A DNA stretch of 64,000 nucleotides from Deinococcus radiotolerans (lineage in GTDB: Bacteria; Deinococcota; Deinococci; Deinococcales; Deinococcaceae), in contig NZ_BMPE01000002.1 in assembly GCF_014647435.1 (NCBI RefSeq), forward strand, positions 124,001 to 188,000, written 5' to 3'. Below the pieces are notes generated by a model. The model worked only from the letters and a program-made list of their open reading frames with translations, was not told where the DNA came from and searched no databases. The position numbers and the translations under genes were made by a program. This document shows, piece by piece, positions 50,352 through 62,338 of the stretch (the first letter of the stretch is position 1; the number at the start of each line of letters is the position of its first letter).

Positions 50352-50409
50352 GTTGAAAGTTGATGGTTGATAGAGGGGGCCTCCCTTCCATCAACCATCA
50401 ACTTTCAAC
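50352..50409 (-). terminator. 20-bp hairpin after sucB
   Basis: GTTGAAAGTTGATGGTTGAT (50352-50371) and its exact reverse complement (50390-50409) flank an 18-nt loop that itself can pair (GAGG-GGG-CCTC). The stem is AT-rich compared with the other hairpins and lies 12 bases past sucB. Confidence 0.7.
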
Positions 50410-50421
50410 CATGGACGCTGT

Positions 50422-51681
<1,260 letters not shown>

Positions 51682-51773
51682 AACGCCCTCAGTTATACCC
51701 CCCCGGCACTGTGACTGCGCCGGGGACGCCCGAACACAACACACGAAAAGCTGGACGGCCGGCGGCGCTGCGT

Positions 51774-51808
51774 GAAGGCCGCCCCCACAGGTTATGGGGG
51801 CGGCCTTC
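51774..51808 (-). terminator. 14-bp hairpin between sucA and sucB
   Basis: GAAGGCCGCCCCCA and TGGGGGCGGCCTTC with a 7-nt loop lie 14 bases past the sucA stop and about 90 bases before the sucB start, on the transcribed path between the two genes. It could end or attenuate the sucA transcript. Confidence 0.65.
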
Positions 51809-51821
51809 CACAGGAGCGGTC

Positions 51822-54668
<2,847 letters not shown>

Positions 54669-54841
54669 AACGCCTCAGCATACCGCCCCCCGCGCGGCGC
54701 ATTGGCATCCGCGCCCCCCGGAATTTGTTCCCGCGTGCGTAACCACCCCCCCACCCCGGCCAGCGCCCGCCCCGGGGGGGCCGGGGCACCCGCTTACACC
54801 ACCCCCACCCGCGCCCGCCCGTGACCCGTCACCATGAAGGC

Positions 54842-55729
54842 ATGACGCACCCCGCCTTTCAGGTCACGCACGTGGACTTCCACGCCCTCTTCCCGGCCGG
54901 CGCGGCGCCCGAGCAGCTGGGCAGCGGCTATGCCTGGACGGAGGGACCCACCTACGTCGCGGCGCGGCGGCGCGTGATCTTCAGCGACCTGCGCCAGAAC
55001 CGCACCTGGGCCTACACCGACGACGATCAGCTGATCGAGGAACTGCACCCCAGCGACTACCAGAACGGCCACACCGTGGACGCGCAGGGCCGCCTGATCG
55101 CCTGCTCGCAGGGGCGGCGGGCGCTGCTGCGCCAGGAGGAGGACGGCACCTGGACGACCCTGGCTGACCGCTTCGAGGGCGGCCGCCTGAACTCCCCGAA
55201 CGACGTGGCCCTGCACCCCGACGGGAGCCTGTGGTTCACCGACCCCACCTACGGCCTCGACAAGCCTGAGGAGGGTGGGCGCGGCGAGCCGATGGAGGTG
55301 CCGGGCCGCTGGGTGTACCGCCTCGCGCCGGACGGCACCCTGAGCGCCCCCATCCGCGAGCGGCACAAACCCAACGGGCTGGCCTTCGCGAGTGCGGACA
55401 CGCTGCTGCTGGCCGACACGGGCGAGCACCCCGGCACGTACCGCTACCACGTGACCCCCCAGGGCGAGGCGACGCTGGATGGCCTGCACTTCACCGTGAC
55501 GCCCGGCAAGACCGACGGCCTGCGCCTGGACGAACAGGGCCGCATCTGGAGCAGCGCCGCCGACGGCGTGCACGTCCTGACCCCGGACGGGCAGGAGCTG
55601 GGCCGCATCCTGTTCCCGCAGACGGTCAGCAACCTCTGCTTCGGCGGTCCCGACGGCACCACCCTGTTCGTGACGGCCAGCAGCGGCTTCTGGCGCGTCC
55701 CGACCACCACCCGCGCCCTGCACCTGTAA
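54842..55729 (+). CDS. SMP-30/gluconolactonase family protein
   Basis: 295-residue six-bladed beta-propeller protein, cytosolic or secreted without a signal. The metal Glu is in WTEGPTYVAARRRVIFSD, the Asn/Asp ligands are in NSPNDVALHPDGSLWFTDPTYG and KPNGLAFASADTLLLADTG (each read in part), and VSNLCFGGPDGTTLFVTAS closes the propeller. The family hydrolyses sugar lactones such as gluconolactone. ATG at 54842 is used; a GTG at 54821 would add seven residues. It is the only gene between sucA and the small membrane protein on this strand. Confidence 0.88.
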   Translation: MTHPAFQVTHVDFHALFPAGAAPEQLGSGYAWTEGPTYVAARRRVIFSDLRQNRTWAYTDDDQLIEELHPSDYQNGHTVDAQGRLIACSQGRRALLRQEEDGTWTTLADRFEGGRLNSPNDVALHPDGSLWFTDPTYGLDKPEEGGRGEPMEVPGRWVYRLAPDGTLSAPIRERHKPNGLAFASADTLLLADTGEHPGTYRYHVTPQGEATLDGLHFTVTPGKTDGLRLDEQGRIWSSAADGVHVLTPDGQELGRILFPQTVSNLCFGGPDGTTLFVTASSGFWRVPTTTRALHL

Positions 55730-55793
55730 GAGAAGCGCGTTTCGCCAAGAACGTCATAAGGGCCGCCCGCCCGAACGCCGGGGCAGCCCTCCG

Positions 55794-55799
55794 TACACT
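55794..55799 (+). promoter_or_regulatory. Leaderless -10 box for the 83-residue membrane protein
   Basis: TACACT is followed by six bases and the ATG at 55806. Confidence 0.55.
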
Positions 55800-55805
55800 G
55801 GGGTC

Positions 55806-56057
55806 ATGCAGATCTTGTCGCGCGTGACCCTGACGTTTGGCGTGATCATCCTGATCGCCGCTGCGCTGCTGCTCGGCAAGGACGTCATCGACATCAACCA
55901 GCTGCACGCCGTGGCGAACGCCAATCGCAGCACCAACTTCCCCAGCCCCCTGAACACCGTGCTGATCACCGCCGTCCTGACTGCCGTGGGCGGCTTCCTG
56001 ACCGGCCTGGGCCTGGGCATGCCCAAACGCCTGCCCCGCACCCCCAACCCCCACTGA
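55806..56057 (+). CDS. Small two-helix membrane protein, unknown function
   Basis: 83 residues. Helix one is TLTFGVIILIAAALLLG and helix two is LNTVLITAVLTAVGGFLTG, with a short polar loop between them containing NANRSTNFPS and a basic proline-rich C terminus. I do not recognise a family. The leaderless -10 box upstream and the hairpin downstream (56077-56105) mark it as its own transcription unit. Confidence 0.65.
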   Translation: MQILSRVTLTFGVIILIAAALLLGKDVIDINQLHAVANANRSTNFPSPLNTVLITAVLTAVGGFLTGLGLGMPKRLPRTPNPH

Positions 56058-56076
56058 AATTCGCCCTGCTGCACAT

Positions 56077-56105
56077 GATCCCCGGTCTGCGTCTGACAGG
56101 GGATC
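56077..56105 (+). terminator. Hairpin after the small membrane protein gene
   Basis: GATCCCC and GGGGATC form a 7-bp stem with a 15-nt loop, followed by CTTCTTCT. Confidence 0.5.
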
Positions 56106-56139
56106 CTTCTTCTGCACAACTTCGAAAATTTAAATGACC

Positions 56140-56168
56140 TTGATAATGTAGAAAACCTCATTTATGAA
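56140..56168 (+). promoter_or_regulatory. Sigma-70 promoter in an AT-rich island
   Basis: TTGATA (56140-56145) and TATGAA (56163-56168) are separated by 17 bases. They lie in a stretch of about 160 bases (56106-56270) far richer in A and T than anything around it. Transcription from here gives a leader of about 125 bases for the secreted repeat protein. Confidence 0.65.
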
Positions 56169-56299
56169 AAGTAATTTGAGAAAATCTGGAATAACCACGA
56201 TTTCCATAAAAAGTAACCATTGTTTAAAGAACCATCTCTGAATGATCACGTACGCTGATGGAACTTCAAAAGAGAGTTGCCCCACTCAAGGAGCTCCAC

Positions 56300-57520
56300 A
56301 TGAAAACACCTATCGCCTGCACCCTTGCCCTCCTGATCGCCTCCGCCGCCCTCGCCGGTGGCGGCCCCAGTGTCGCCCGCCCCGCCGGTACCACGGTCAA
56401 TCCCTTCGGCGCCACCGCCGCCGCCCCCATGACCACGCCTGCCGTGCTGTCCGACCTGCAACGCGCCGGTACCACCCTGACGCTCGTTACCGGCCGCAAC
56501 GTCATCGCCGGCACTGTCAGCGGCCCGACCGTGACCGCCATCGGCAGCGAACCCGCCACCTCCGTCGTCGCCACCACCGGCGGCACCCAGCGCCGCTACA
56601 CCCTGCTGAGCCCTGTCCGCCCCGGCATCGTGACCCCCGTGCGTGACATTCGCCTGCTGCCGGTCGCGCCGGTCGTGCTGCTGCCCATCCAGGCGCCGCA
56701 GCCCGCCCCCCGGCCCATCGCCGCGCCCGTCACCCCAGCGCCCGCGCCCGTGACCCCCGTCCCGATCGTGCAGCCCACGCCCATCGTGCAGCCGGCCCCC
56801 GCGCCGGTCCAGCCTGCCCCAGTTCAACCCGGGCCCGTTCAGCCGGCCCCAGTGCAGCCCGCCCCGGCCCCCGTGCAGCCTGAACCCACCCCCGCTCCGG
56901 AGGACCCCATCAGCATCTGCCACCGGACGGGCAGCGACACCAACCCGTACAACCTGATCACGGTCAGCCGTAGCGCCCTGGACGCCCACGCCGGCCATGG
57001 GGACATCATCCCGGCCCCTGCCGAGGGTTGCCCCACCACCGCCGGGGACACCACGCAGCCCAGCCCCGCTCCGGTGCAGCCCGCGCCCGGTCAACCGGAA
57101 CCCACCCCCCCGGGCGACGGCAACGACAAGATCAACATCTGCCACCGCACTGCCAGCGACACCAACCCATACAACCTGATCTCGGTCAGCCGCAACGCCC
57201 TGGACGCGCACTCCGGCCACGGCGACATCATTCCCGCTCCGGAAGTCGGTTGCCCCACCACGGCCGGGGACACCACGCAACCCAGTCCCGCCCCGGTGCA
57301 GCCCGCCCCGGCCCCCGGCCAGCCTGAACCCACCCCCCCCGGTGACGGCAACGACAAGGTTGGCATCTGCCATAAGACCGGCAGTGACAGCAATCCCTAC
57401 AACCTGATCACGGTCAGCCGTAACGCCCTGGACGCGCACTCCGGTCACGGCGACATCATTCCCGCGCCCGCCGAAGGCTGCCCCACCGGTACGCCTCCTG
57501 GCAATGGGAATGGCAAGTAA
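56300..57520 (+). CDS. Secreted protein with three CHR-type domains and proline-rich linkers
   Basis: 406 residues with a signal peptide (LLIASAALAGG). A beta-rich head (20-115) and a long Pro/Ala/Val/Gln linker (PAPVQP repeats) lead to three copies of a domain of about 45 residues. Each starts ICH[RK]T(G/A)SD, with the Cys at residues 207, 281 and 357, followed by NPYNLI(T/S)VSR, ALDAH.GHGDIIPAP and a closing Cys in GCPT. The Cys/His pattern suggests metal binding or a disulfide. Copies are joined by P/Q-rich linkers of near identical sequence. AAGGAG precedes the ATG at 56300. Probably cell-surface associated. Confidence 0.72.
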   Translation: MKTPIACTLALLIASAALAGGGPSVARPAGTTVNPFGATAAAPMTTPAVLSDLQRAGTTLTLVTGRNVIAGTVSGPTVTAIGSEPATSVVATTGGTQRRYTLLSPVRPGIVTPVRDIRLLPVAPVVLLPIQAPQPAPRPIAAPVTPAPAPVTPVPIVQPTPIVQPAPAPVQPAPVQPGPVQPAPVQPAPAPVQPEPTPAPEDPISICHRTGSDTNPYNLITVSRSALDAHAGHGDIIPAPAEGCPTTAGDTTQPSPAPVQPAPGQPEPTPPGDGNDKINICHRTASDTNPYNLISVSRNALDAHSGHGDIIPAPEVGCPTTAGDTTQPSPAPVQPAPAPGQPEPTPPGDGNDKVGICHKTGSDSNPYNLITVSRNALDAHSGHGDIIPAPAEGCPTGTPPGNGNGK

Positions 57521-57538
57521 CGCCTGACGCATCACCCC

Positions 57539-57572
57539 GGCGGCGCCCCCTGAATTTCAGAGGGGCGCCGCC
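57539..57572 (+). terminator. Hairpin after the CHR-domain gene
   Basis: GGCGGCGCCCC and GGGGCGCCGCC form an 11-bp stem with a 12-nt loop. Confidence 0.65.
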
Positions 57573-57619
57573 TCTGCCGTACCCAGGGGGGCCCCGCGTG
57601 CCATCATGCGCGCGCACCC

Positions 57620-59008
57620 ATGAACCTGCGTCCCCTGATCGCCGCGCTGCTCGTCACGACCGCCCACGCTGCCCCCACCGTGCAGGGCGCGTGGCACGGC
57701 GCGTTCTACCGCCTGACCCTGACCGGACTCAGCGCCCGCGACGGCACGATCAGCTGGACGCCCGACGGCACCGGCGCGGACGTGCGCTTCGCCGCCACGC
57801 TGCCCACGCTGACCCGCATCGTCCCCGCCGCGCAGGACCAGCTGCAGATCAGCGTGACCGGCCACACCGTGCAGGTCCGCAGTACCCAGGGTCGCCCCCT
57901 GCGCGTGAACCTGATGCCCGTCCGCGCCGGCGTGGAAGGTCCAGCCCGCTTCACCGCCATCGACGTGTACCCCGAGGAAGCCTGGACGGACTACGAACCC
58001 GTTCCGGTCACGCCCTGCCGCGCGCCCGCCCCGGTCCCGGAACTGCCGTACCAGCCGCCCCGCTTCGCCAGCGGCCCCCTCGGCTTCTACCTGGCGCAGA
58101 TTGACCCCCGGACCGGCCAGCCGCTGCGCGTCATCACGCACGACCCCGACAGCCTCTACCCCCTGGCCAGCACGTTCAAGCAGATCGTCCTGTGGGGCAC
58201 CCTGCGCGACGTGCAGGCCGGACGCCTGACCCTGAACACCCGCCTGACCGTCACCGAAGCCAACCGCAGCATCGAGTTCTACCAGCCCGGCACGCGCACC
58301 GTACAGAACCTCGCCACGCAGGCCATCGCGGCCAGCGAGAACACCGCCAGCGACGTCCTGCACCTGCGCTACGGCCCGGACCGCCTCCAGGCGCTCGTGA
58401 CCGCGCAGGGGGCGTGCAACACCCGCGTCAACACCACCACCAAGGCGTGGTGGGCGGCGCAGGCGGGCCTGCTTCCCGGCGTATACGGCCCCGACCTGAT
58501 CAGCGGCGCGGCGCAGGCCTTCGCCCTCCCTTCAGCCCAGGAAGCCGCGCTGCGCGCCCGCGCCGTCACGCAGGCGCAGACCCTGAACGCCGACCGCGTT
58601 CTGGACAACCTGGACCGGTACTTCTTCAGCCCCGCCTACCACCCGCAGACCGAGGTGCAGATCCAGAACCGCAGCACCCCCCGCGAGTGGGCCACGCTGA
58701 TCACCCGCATGTACCTCGACCCCAGCCTCAGCGCCAGCAACCGCGCCTTCCTGCGCGACACCCTGGCCAAAGGATGCTGCCGCACCAAGGACCCCACCGT
58801 CACGTACTGGGGTTCCAAGGCCGGCAGCGGCTGGCGGAACGTCACCATCAGCGGCCTGCTCAGCCTGAACACCGGGCAGACCTTCGTGTACGCCTACTTC
58901 AACAACGGTTCGGACACCATCGAGAGCCTGCTCATCGAAAAGCAACTCCCCGACATTGCCCGGTACGTGCTCGACAACGCCAAACGCCTCGCCAGCAGCG
59001 CCCCGTAA
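57620..59008 (+). CDS. Secreted class A beta-lactamase-like serine hydrolase
   Basis: 462 residues, much longer than a 290-residue class A enzyme because of an N-terminal domain of about 150 residues (a beta-rich region related to DUF3887-like heads). The signal peptide ends near TTAHAAP. The catalytic motifs are S184-T-F-K187 in PLASTFKQ, S239-E-N in AASENTASD in place of SDN, and K400-A-G in GSKAGSG in place of KTG. The usual Glu166 region is not obvious. It may act on beta-lactams or on peptidoglycan-like substrates. A weak CATCAT box lies upstream. Confidence 0.78.
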   Translation: MNLRPLIAALLVTTAHAAPTVQGAWHGAFYRLTLTGLSARDGTISWTPDGTGADVRFAATLPTLTRIVPAAQDQLQISVTGHTVQVRSTQGRPLRVNLMPVRAGVEGPARFTAIDVYPEEAWTDYEPVPVTPCRAPAPVPELPYQPPRFASGPLGFYLAQIDPRTGQPLRVITHDPDSLYPLASTFKQIVLWGTLRDVQAGRLTLNTRLTVTEANRSIEFYQPGTRTVQNLATQAIAASENTASDVLHLRYGPDRLQALVTAQGACNTRVNTTTKAWWAAQAGLLPGVYGPDLISGAAQAFALPSAQEAALRARAVTQAQTLNADRVLDNLDRYFFSPAYHPQTEVQIQNRSTPREWATLITRMYLDPSLSASNRAFLRDTLAKGCCRTKDPTVTYWGSKAGSGWRNVTISGLLSLNTGQTFVYAYFNNGSDTIESLLIEKQLPDIARYVLDNAKRLASSAP

Positions 59009-59015
59009 CGCCGAC

Positions 59016-59309
59016 CTACCCGCCCAGCGCCTGCACCAGCTGCGCCTTACTCATGCGGCTGCAGCCCGCAACGTCCTGCTCGCGGGCCCGGTTGTACAGT
59101 TCATCCCGCGTCAGGTCGCCCAGCGCCGCGTCCGGATTCCCGGTGCCCTGCGTGCGCCGGTTCGGTGTGCGGCCCTCCTCACGGCGGTGCTTGTTCACCG
59201 TGCGCGCCGCGATCTCCTCGGCACGGTCGGGGGACTCACCGCGCGCCAGTTCACTGTCCTTCACGTGCTCGTACTGCCGCTCGTCCTTGCCGCTCCACGC
59301 TCTGGGCAT
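59016..59309 (-). CDS. Rho-N-type small basic protein (plasmid stabilisation-like)
   Basis: 97 residues, hydrophilic. The N-terminal part MPRAWSGKDERQYEHVKDSE then RAEEIAARTVNKHRREEGRTP matches a family annotated as plasmid stabilisation or DUF7218 proteins, and GNPDAALGDLTRDELYNRA with SKAQLVQAL resembles a Rho N-terminal SAP-like domain. It may bind nucleic acid. AGGAGG sits five bases upstream of the ATG at 59309, which settles the start against ATG at 59315. No toxin partner is adjacent. Confidence 0.78.
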   Translation of the reverse strand: MPRAWSGKDERQYEHVKDSELARGESPDRAEEIAARTVNKHRREEGRTPNRRTQGTGNPDAALGDLTRDELYNRAREQDVAGCSRMSKAQLVQALGG

Positions 59310-59409
59310 ACGCACCTCCTGAGACGCCGAGCCTAGGAGGGTCCGGGCAGAGCAGCGGTGAAAAGGCCCTCAAGCTCGCGTCATGAGAGGCCGGGTATGG
59401 AGGCGGCGC

Positions 59410-60570
59410 TCAGTGGTTCAGGAGGTACTGCCGCCACTCTTGGGCCTTCGCCTCGATGGGCCGCACAACCGGCGTCAACTCCAGCCGGATCCACTCCGCT
59501 GTTTTCGGCGTGAGGTGCACCGTGCCGGGCTGCGGGCGCGCCAGCACCACCTGAACGCGGTCCATGGTTGCGGGGTGCGAGTCGTCCAGGCTGGTGCGGC
59601 CCAGCGCGGCCCGCTGCGCCGCCCACTGCTCCTCCGGGACGGTATCGAGCATGTGAGCGTATTCCGCGAAGACATGTGGCCGCTCTGGCATGTGCCGCTG
59701 CTTGTGCAGCGCACTGTCCAGCAGGTGCGCCATGTGCATACGGTCCAGCATCACCGCCACCGCGTCTGACCCCGCCACGCGCGCTGCCATCAGGTCTGCA
59801 CGGAACTCTGCCGCCTGACTGTCCGCGCCGATCAACCACGCCAGCAGGCGCGCCGCACCCATGGGCAACAGGGCCAGCAGGGTCATCAGGGCGTTCGTGA
59901 TCATGGGCATCAGGCCTTCCTTGGAGCGGCTGATTAGGTCCGGCAGCAGCGAGTGCGCCAGGCGCTCCAGCACCGAGAACGCCAGCGCTACCACCCCACC
60001 CCGCGCCGGATCACCGTTGCGCAGGTGCGCCAGTTCGTGCGCGATCAGGCCCACCTGACCCTGCGGGGACAGCGACCACCACAGCGGCACCCCCAGCGCC
60101 AGCACCGGCTCGCGCCGCCACCCAGCCAGACCCATGGACGCGTTCACCTGCCCGTCCAGCACCACCCGAACCGGGCCAGGTACGCTCAACTCCGCCGCGA
60201 CGCGCGCCACCAGCGCGTGCAGTTCCGGCGCGTCCTGCGCGCTCACCTCCAGGCCCTCCGGCTGGTACGGGCGTGGGAACGCCAGCCACGCGAACAGCAG
60301 GATCATCACGCCCAAGAAGCCCACCACGCCACGCGTGATGTCCGGAGCGCCGCCCACACCCAGCGCAATCAGCAGCCACCACGCCCCCAACAGGACCGAC
60401 GCGGCGAACGCCAGGACCACCAGCCACGCGGCCACCAGGCCCCACACGGCCCGCGCCGACGCGGGCGGCGATTCCGACGCCAGGAACGCGTCCCGCACCC
60501 GCGCGGACTCGCGCGTCACCACACCCTGCCACACGCGCCCCAGCGCTCCCTGCCCCCCTTGAGTCGTCAT
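59410..60570 (-). CDS. M48 family membrane metallopeptidase (HtpX-like)
   Basis: 386 residues. Two N-terminal helices (about 45-75 and 85-105) precede the catalytic site HELAHLRNGDPA, with a third zinc ligand Glu in QAAEFRADLMAARVAGSDAV. Two further helices (PMITNALMTLLALLPMGAAR, LLAWLIG) follow the site, as in HtpX/Ste24. It probably removes damaged membrane proteins. The start is uncertain: ATG at 60570 or ATG at 60585 in the same frame, with a TATGTT box ten bases above 60570. Confidence 0.88.
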   Translation of the reverse strand: MTTQGGQGALGRVWQGVVTRESARVRDAFLASESPPASARAVWGLVAAWLVVLAFAASVLLGAWWLLIALGVGGAPDITRGVVGFLGVMILLFAWLAFPRPYQPEGLEVSAQDAPELHALVARVAAELSVPGPVRVVLDGQVNASMGLAGWRREPVLALGVPLWWSLSPQGQVGLIAHELAHLRNGDPARGGVVALAFSVLERLAHSLLPDLISRSKEGLMPMITNALMTLLALLPMGAARLLAWLIGADSQAAEFRADLMAARVAGSDAVAVMLDRMHMAHLLDSALHKQRHMPERPHVFAEYAHMLDTVPEEQWAAQRAALGRTSLDDSHPATMDRVQVVLARPQPGTVHLTPKTAEWIRLELTPVVRPIEAKAQEWRQYLLNH

Positions 60571-60770
60571 AGACCAGCCCAACATAGGTCGCTGCCCCGG
60601 CGCGGAATGCCGCACATTGGGTACTCCCCGGCGGGGGCACACGGGTCAGGAAACAGAGGAGACATGACAGGGCAACCCAGGTCAGTGCAGATTGCGACGC
60701 AAAACGAACTCCCGGACGCTTCATCCACAGGGAGGGCGTATCCGGGAGGGCCGTGCCGACTACCAGGGCG

Positions 60771-60962
60771 TTACTCGGTCAGGCTGCGGTTCAGGCGGGC
60801 CTTGTCCTCGGCAATCTTGCCCAGAATGAAGAACGTGGGCGCCCAGTGCCCCACGAACAGTCCATCCCGTTCCTTGTCTGAGGAATCATTCTGGAAGTAC
60901 TGCGACGCGCTGAGCAGAACGGACGCGAACCCAGCCAGGTACAGGATGTTGTGCAGTTTCAT
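60771..60962 (-). CDS. 63-residue membrane-associated protein, unknown
   Basis: The N-terminal helix LYLAGFASVLLSASQYF and a short second hydrophobic patch (FVGHWAPTFFILG) suggest a small membrane protein. The rest is charged. GGAGGG lies five bases upstream of the ATG at 60962, so translation there is likely, while the longer frame lacks support. I do not recognise a family. It lies 200 bases upstream of the M48 gene on the same strand. Confidence 0.6.
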   Translation of the reverse strand: MKLHNILYLAGFASVLLSASQYFQNDSSDKERDGLFVGHWAPTFFILGKIAEDKARLNRSLTE

Positions 60963-61271
60963 AGAACCCTCCGCCAGCAGAAAGACCACGCGCCACTCGT
61001 GCGGCGCACCCCAACTCGGAACGCATCCGTCCCGGTCACCGACCTCCACACTTCACCGCAGCGCGCCGCGCGAGATGGTACGGGTTCGGACCCTCTGATC
61101 TGAACCTCAAGTGCCCCTGAAGTCAGCCTCAACCGTGCCCTCACACCCACCCCATGGCCGGACGGTGAAGTGCGGTTCAGTCGGTCCCGGGCTGCACACG
61201 TGACTGAACGCGGGAGGGCAGGGTCCAGCCAACCACTGGCGGACCAGGGAGAGCGACTCAGGGAGGTTCAG

Positions 61272-62054
61272 ATGGGCATGCTGACAGGCAAGGTCGCCTT
61301 CATCACCGAGGGCGCCAGCGGGATCGGCGCCGGTACCGCGCGGCGCTTCGCGCAGGAAGGCGCGCGGGTCGCGCTGGCCGACGTGCAACCCGAAGAGGGC
61401 GAGAAGGTCCGTGACGAGATCACCCAGGCGGGTGGGGAAGCCCTGTACGTGCCCTGCGACGTCAGTGACGAGCAGTCCGTCCGGGACGCCATCGAGGCAA
61501 CCGTCGCCGCGTACGGGCGACTTGACATCGTGTTCGCCAATGCCGGCATCAACGGCGTGTGGGCCCCCATCGACGAACTGCACCCTGACGAGTGGGACAG
61601 GACCCTGAACATCAACCTGCGCGGCACGTACCTCACCGTGCACTACGCCGTGCCGCACCTGAAACGCGCGGGCGGCGGCAGCATCCTGATCACCAGCAGC
61701 GTCAACGGCAACCGCACCTTCTCCAGCGCGGGCGCCAGCGCCTACAGCGCCTCCAAAGCCGGACAGGTGGCCTTAACGAAAATGATCGCGCTGGAACTCG
61801 GCCGGCACAACATCCGCTGCAACGCCATCTGCCCCGGCCTGATCCACACGAACATCCAAGAGCGCACCAACCAGCGCCACACCGACCAGATCGGCATCAA
61901 GGTCGAACTGCCCGACGGCAACCCCGCCCTGCACGGCGGGGAAGGCGAACCGGTGGACGTCGCCGACGCCTGCCTGTTCCTCGCGTCCGACCTGGGCCGA
62001 CACGTGTCCGGCACCGAACTGTACGTGGACGGCGGCGCGTCCCTGCTGCGCTAG
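61272..62054 (+). CDS. Short-chain dehydrogenase/reductase
   Basis: 260-residue NAD(P)-dependent oxidoreductase. The cofactor motif is TEGASGIGAG, with Glu in place of the usual Gly or Ser at the second position. DVSDEQS, IVFANAGI and the catalytic Ser (ILITSSVNG), Tyr and Lys (YSASKAG) are all present, and ends with SGTELYVDGGASLLR as in the 3-oxoacyl-ACP reductase-like and sugar-alcohol SDR groups. An Asp in LADVQPEE after the second strand favours NAD over NADP. GGGAGG lies five bases upstream of the ATG at 61272. The stop overlaps the convergent YwbE gene by four bases. Confidence 0.9.
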   Translation: MGMLTGKVAFITEGASGIGAGTARRFAQEGARVALADVQPEEGEKVRDEITQAGGEALYVPCDVSDEQSVRDAIEATVAAYGRLDIVFANAGINGVWAPIDELHPDEWDRTLNINLRGTYLTVHYAVPHLKRAGGGSILITSSVNGNRTFSSAGASAYSASKAGQVALTKMIALELGRHNIRCNAICPGLIHTNIQERTNQRHTDQIGIKVELPDGNPALHGGEGEPVDVADACLFLASDLGRHVSGTELYVDGGASLLR

Positions 62055-62257
62055 ATGCTTGGCTGTACAGAGATGACCGCCTGCACCCGCCCAACTTCCC
62101 CACTGGTCAGGCGAACCTTGATCCCATGCGGGTGCGAAGGGGAACGCGTCAGGAGCGCCGCCACCACTCCCCGCGTCAGCCGCCCGGTCGGCTGGTCCTG
62201 CTTCTGAACGATATCCACGGTCACGCCGGGCTGAATCTGAGAACGGACAGGAGGCAT
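62051..62257 (-). CDS. YwbE family protein (DUF2196)
   Basis: 68 residues. SQIQPGVTVDIVQKQDQPTG followed by LTRGVVAALLTRSPSHPHGIK and VRLTSGEVGRVQAVI (each read in part) is the full YwbE signature. The family is small, beta-rich and of unknown function, possibly an RNA- or protein-binding SH3-like barrel. The start at 62257 rather than 62275 is set by a TACCCT box six bases upstream. Confidence 0.85.
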   Translation of the reverse strand: MPPVRSQIQPGVTVDIVQKQDQPTGRLTRGVVAALLTRSPSHPHGIKVRLTSGEVGRVQAVISVQPSI

Positions 62258-62263
62258 GAGGAC

Positions 62264-62269
62264 AGGGTA
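62264..62269 (-). promoter_or_regulatory. Leaderless -10 box for the YwbE gene
   Basis: TACCCT on the minus strand is separated by six bases from the ATG at 62257. Confidence 0.5.
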
Positions 62270-62338
62270 CGGCACACCTCTGCGTAGGTCGTCTGACGGA
62301 TGGGGCCAGCAGCAAGGGTGGGTATGCTGTGTGGGCCT

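Noticed and set aside
56800..57500. CRISPR-like array
   Set aside because: The periodicity is coding: three protein domains with Pro/Gln-rich linkers in one open frame. There is no short repeat with unique spacers and no cas gene.
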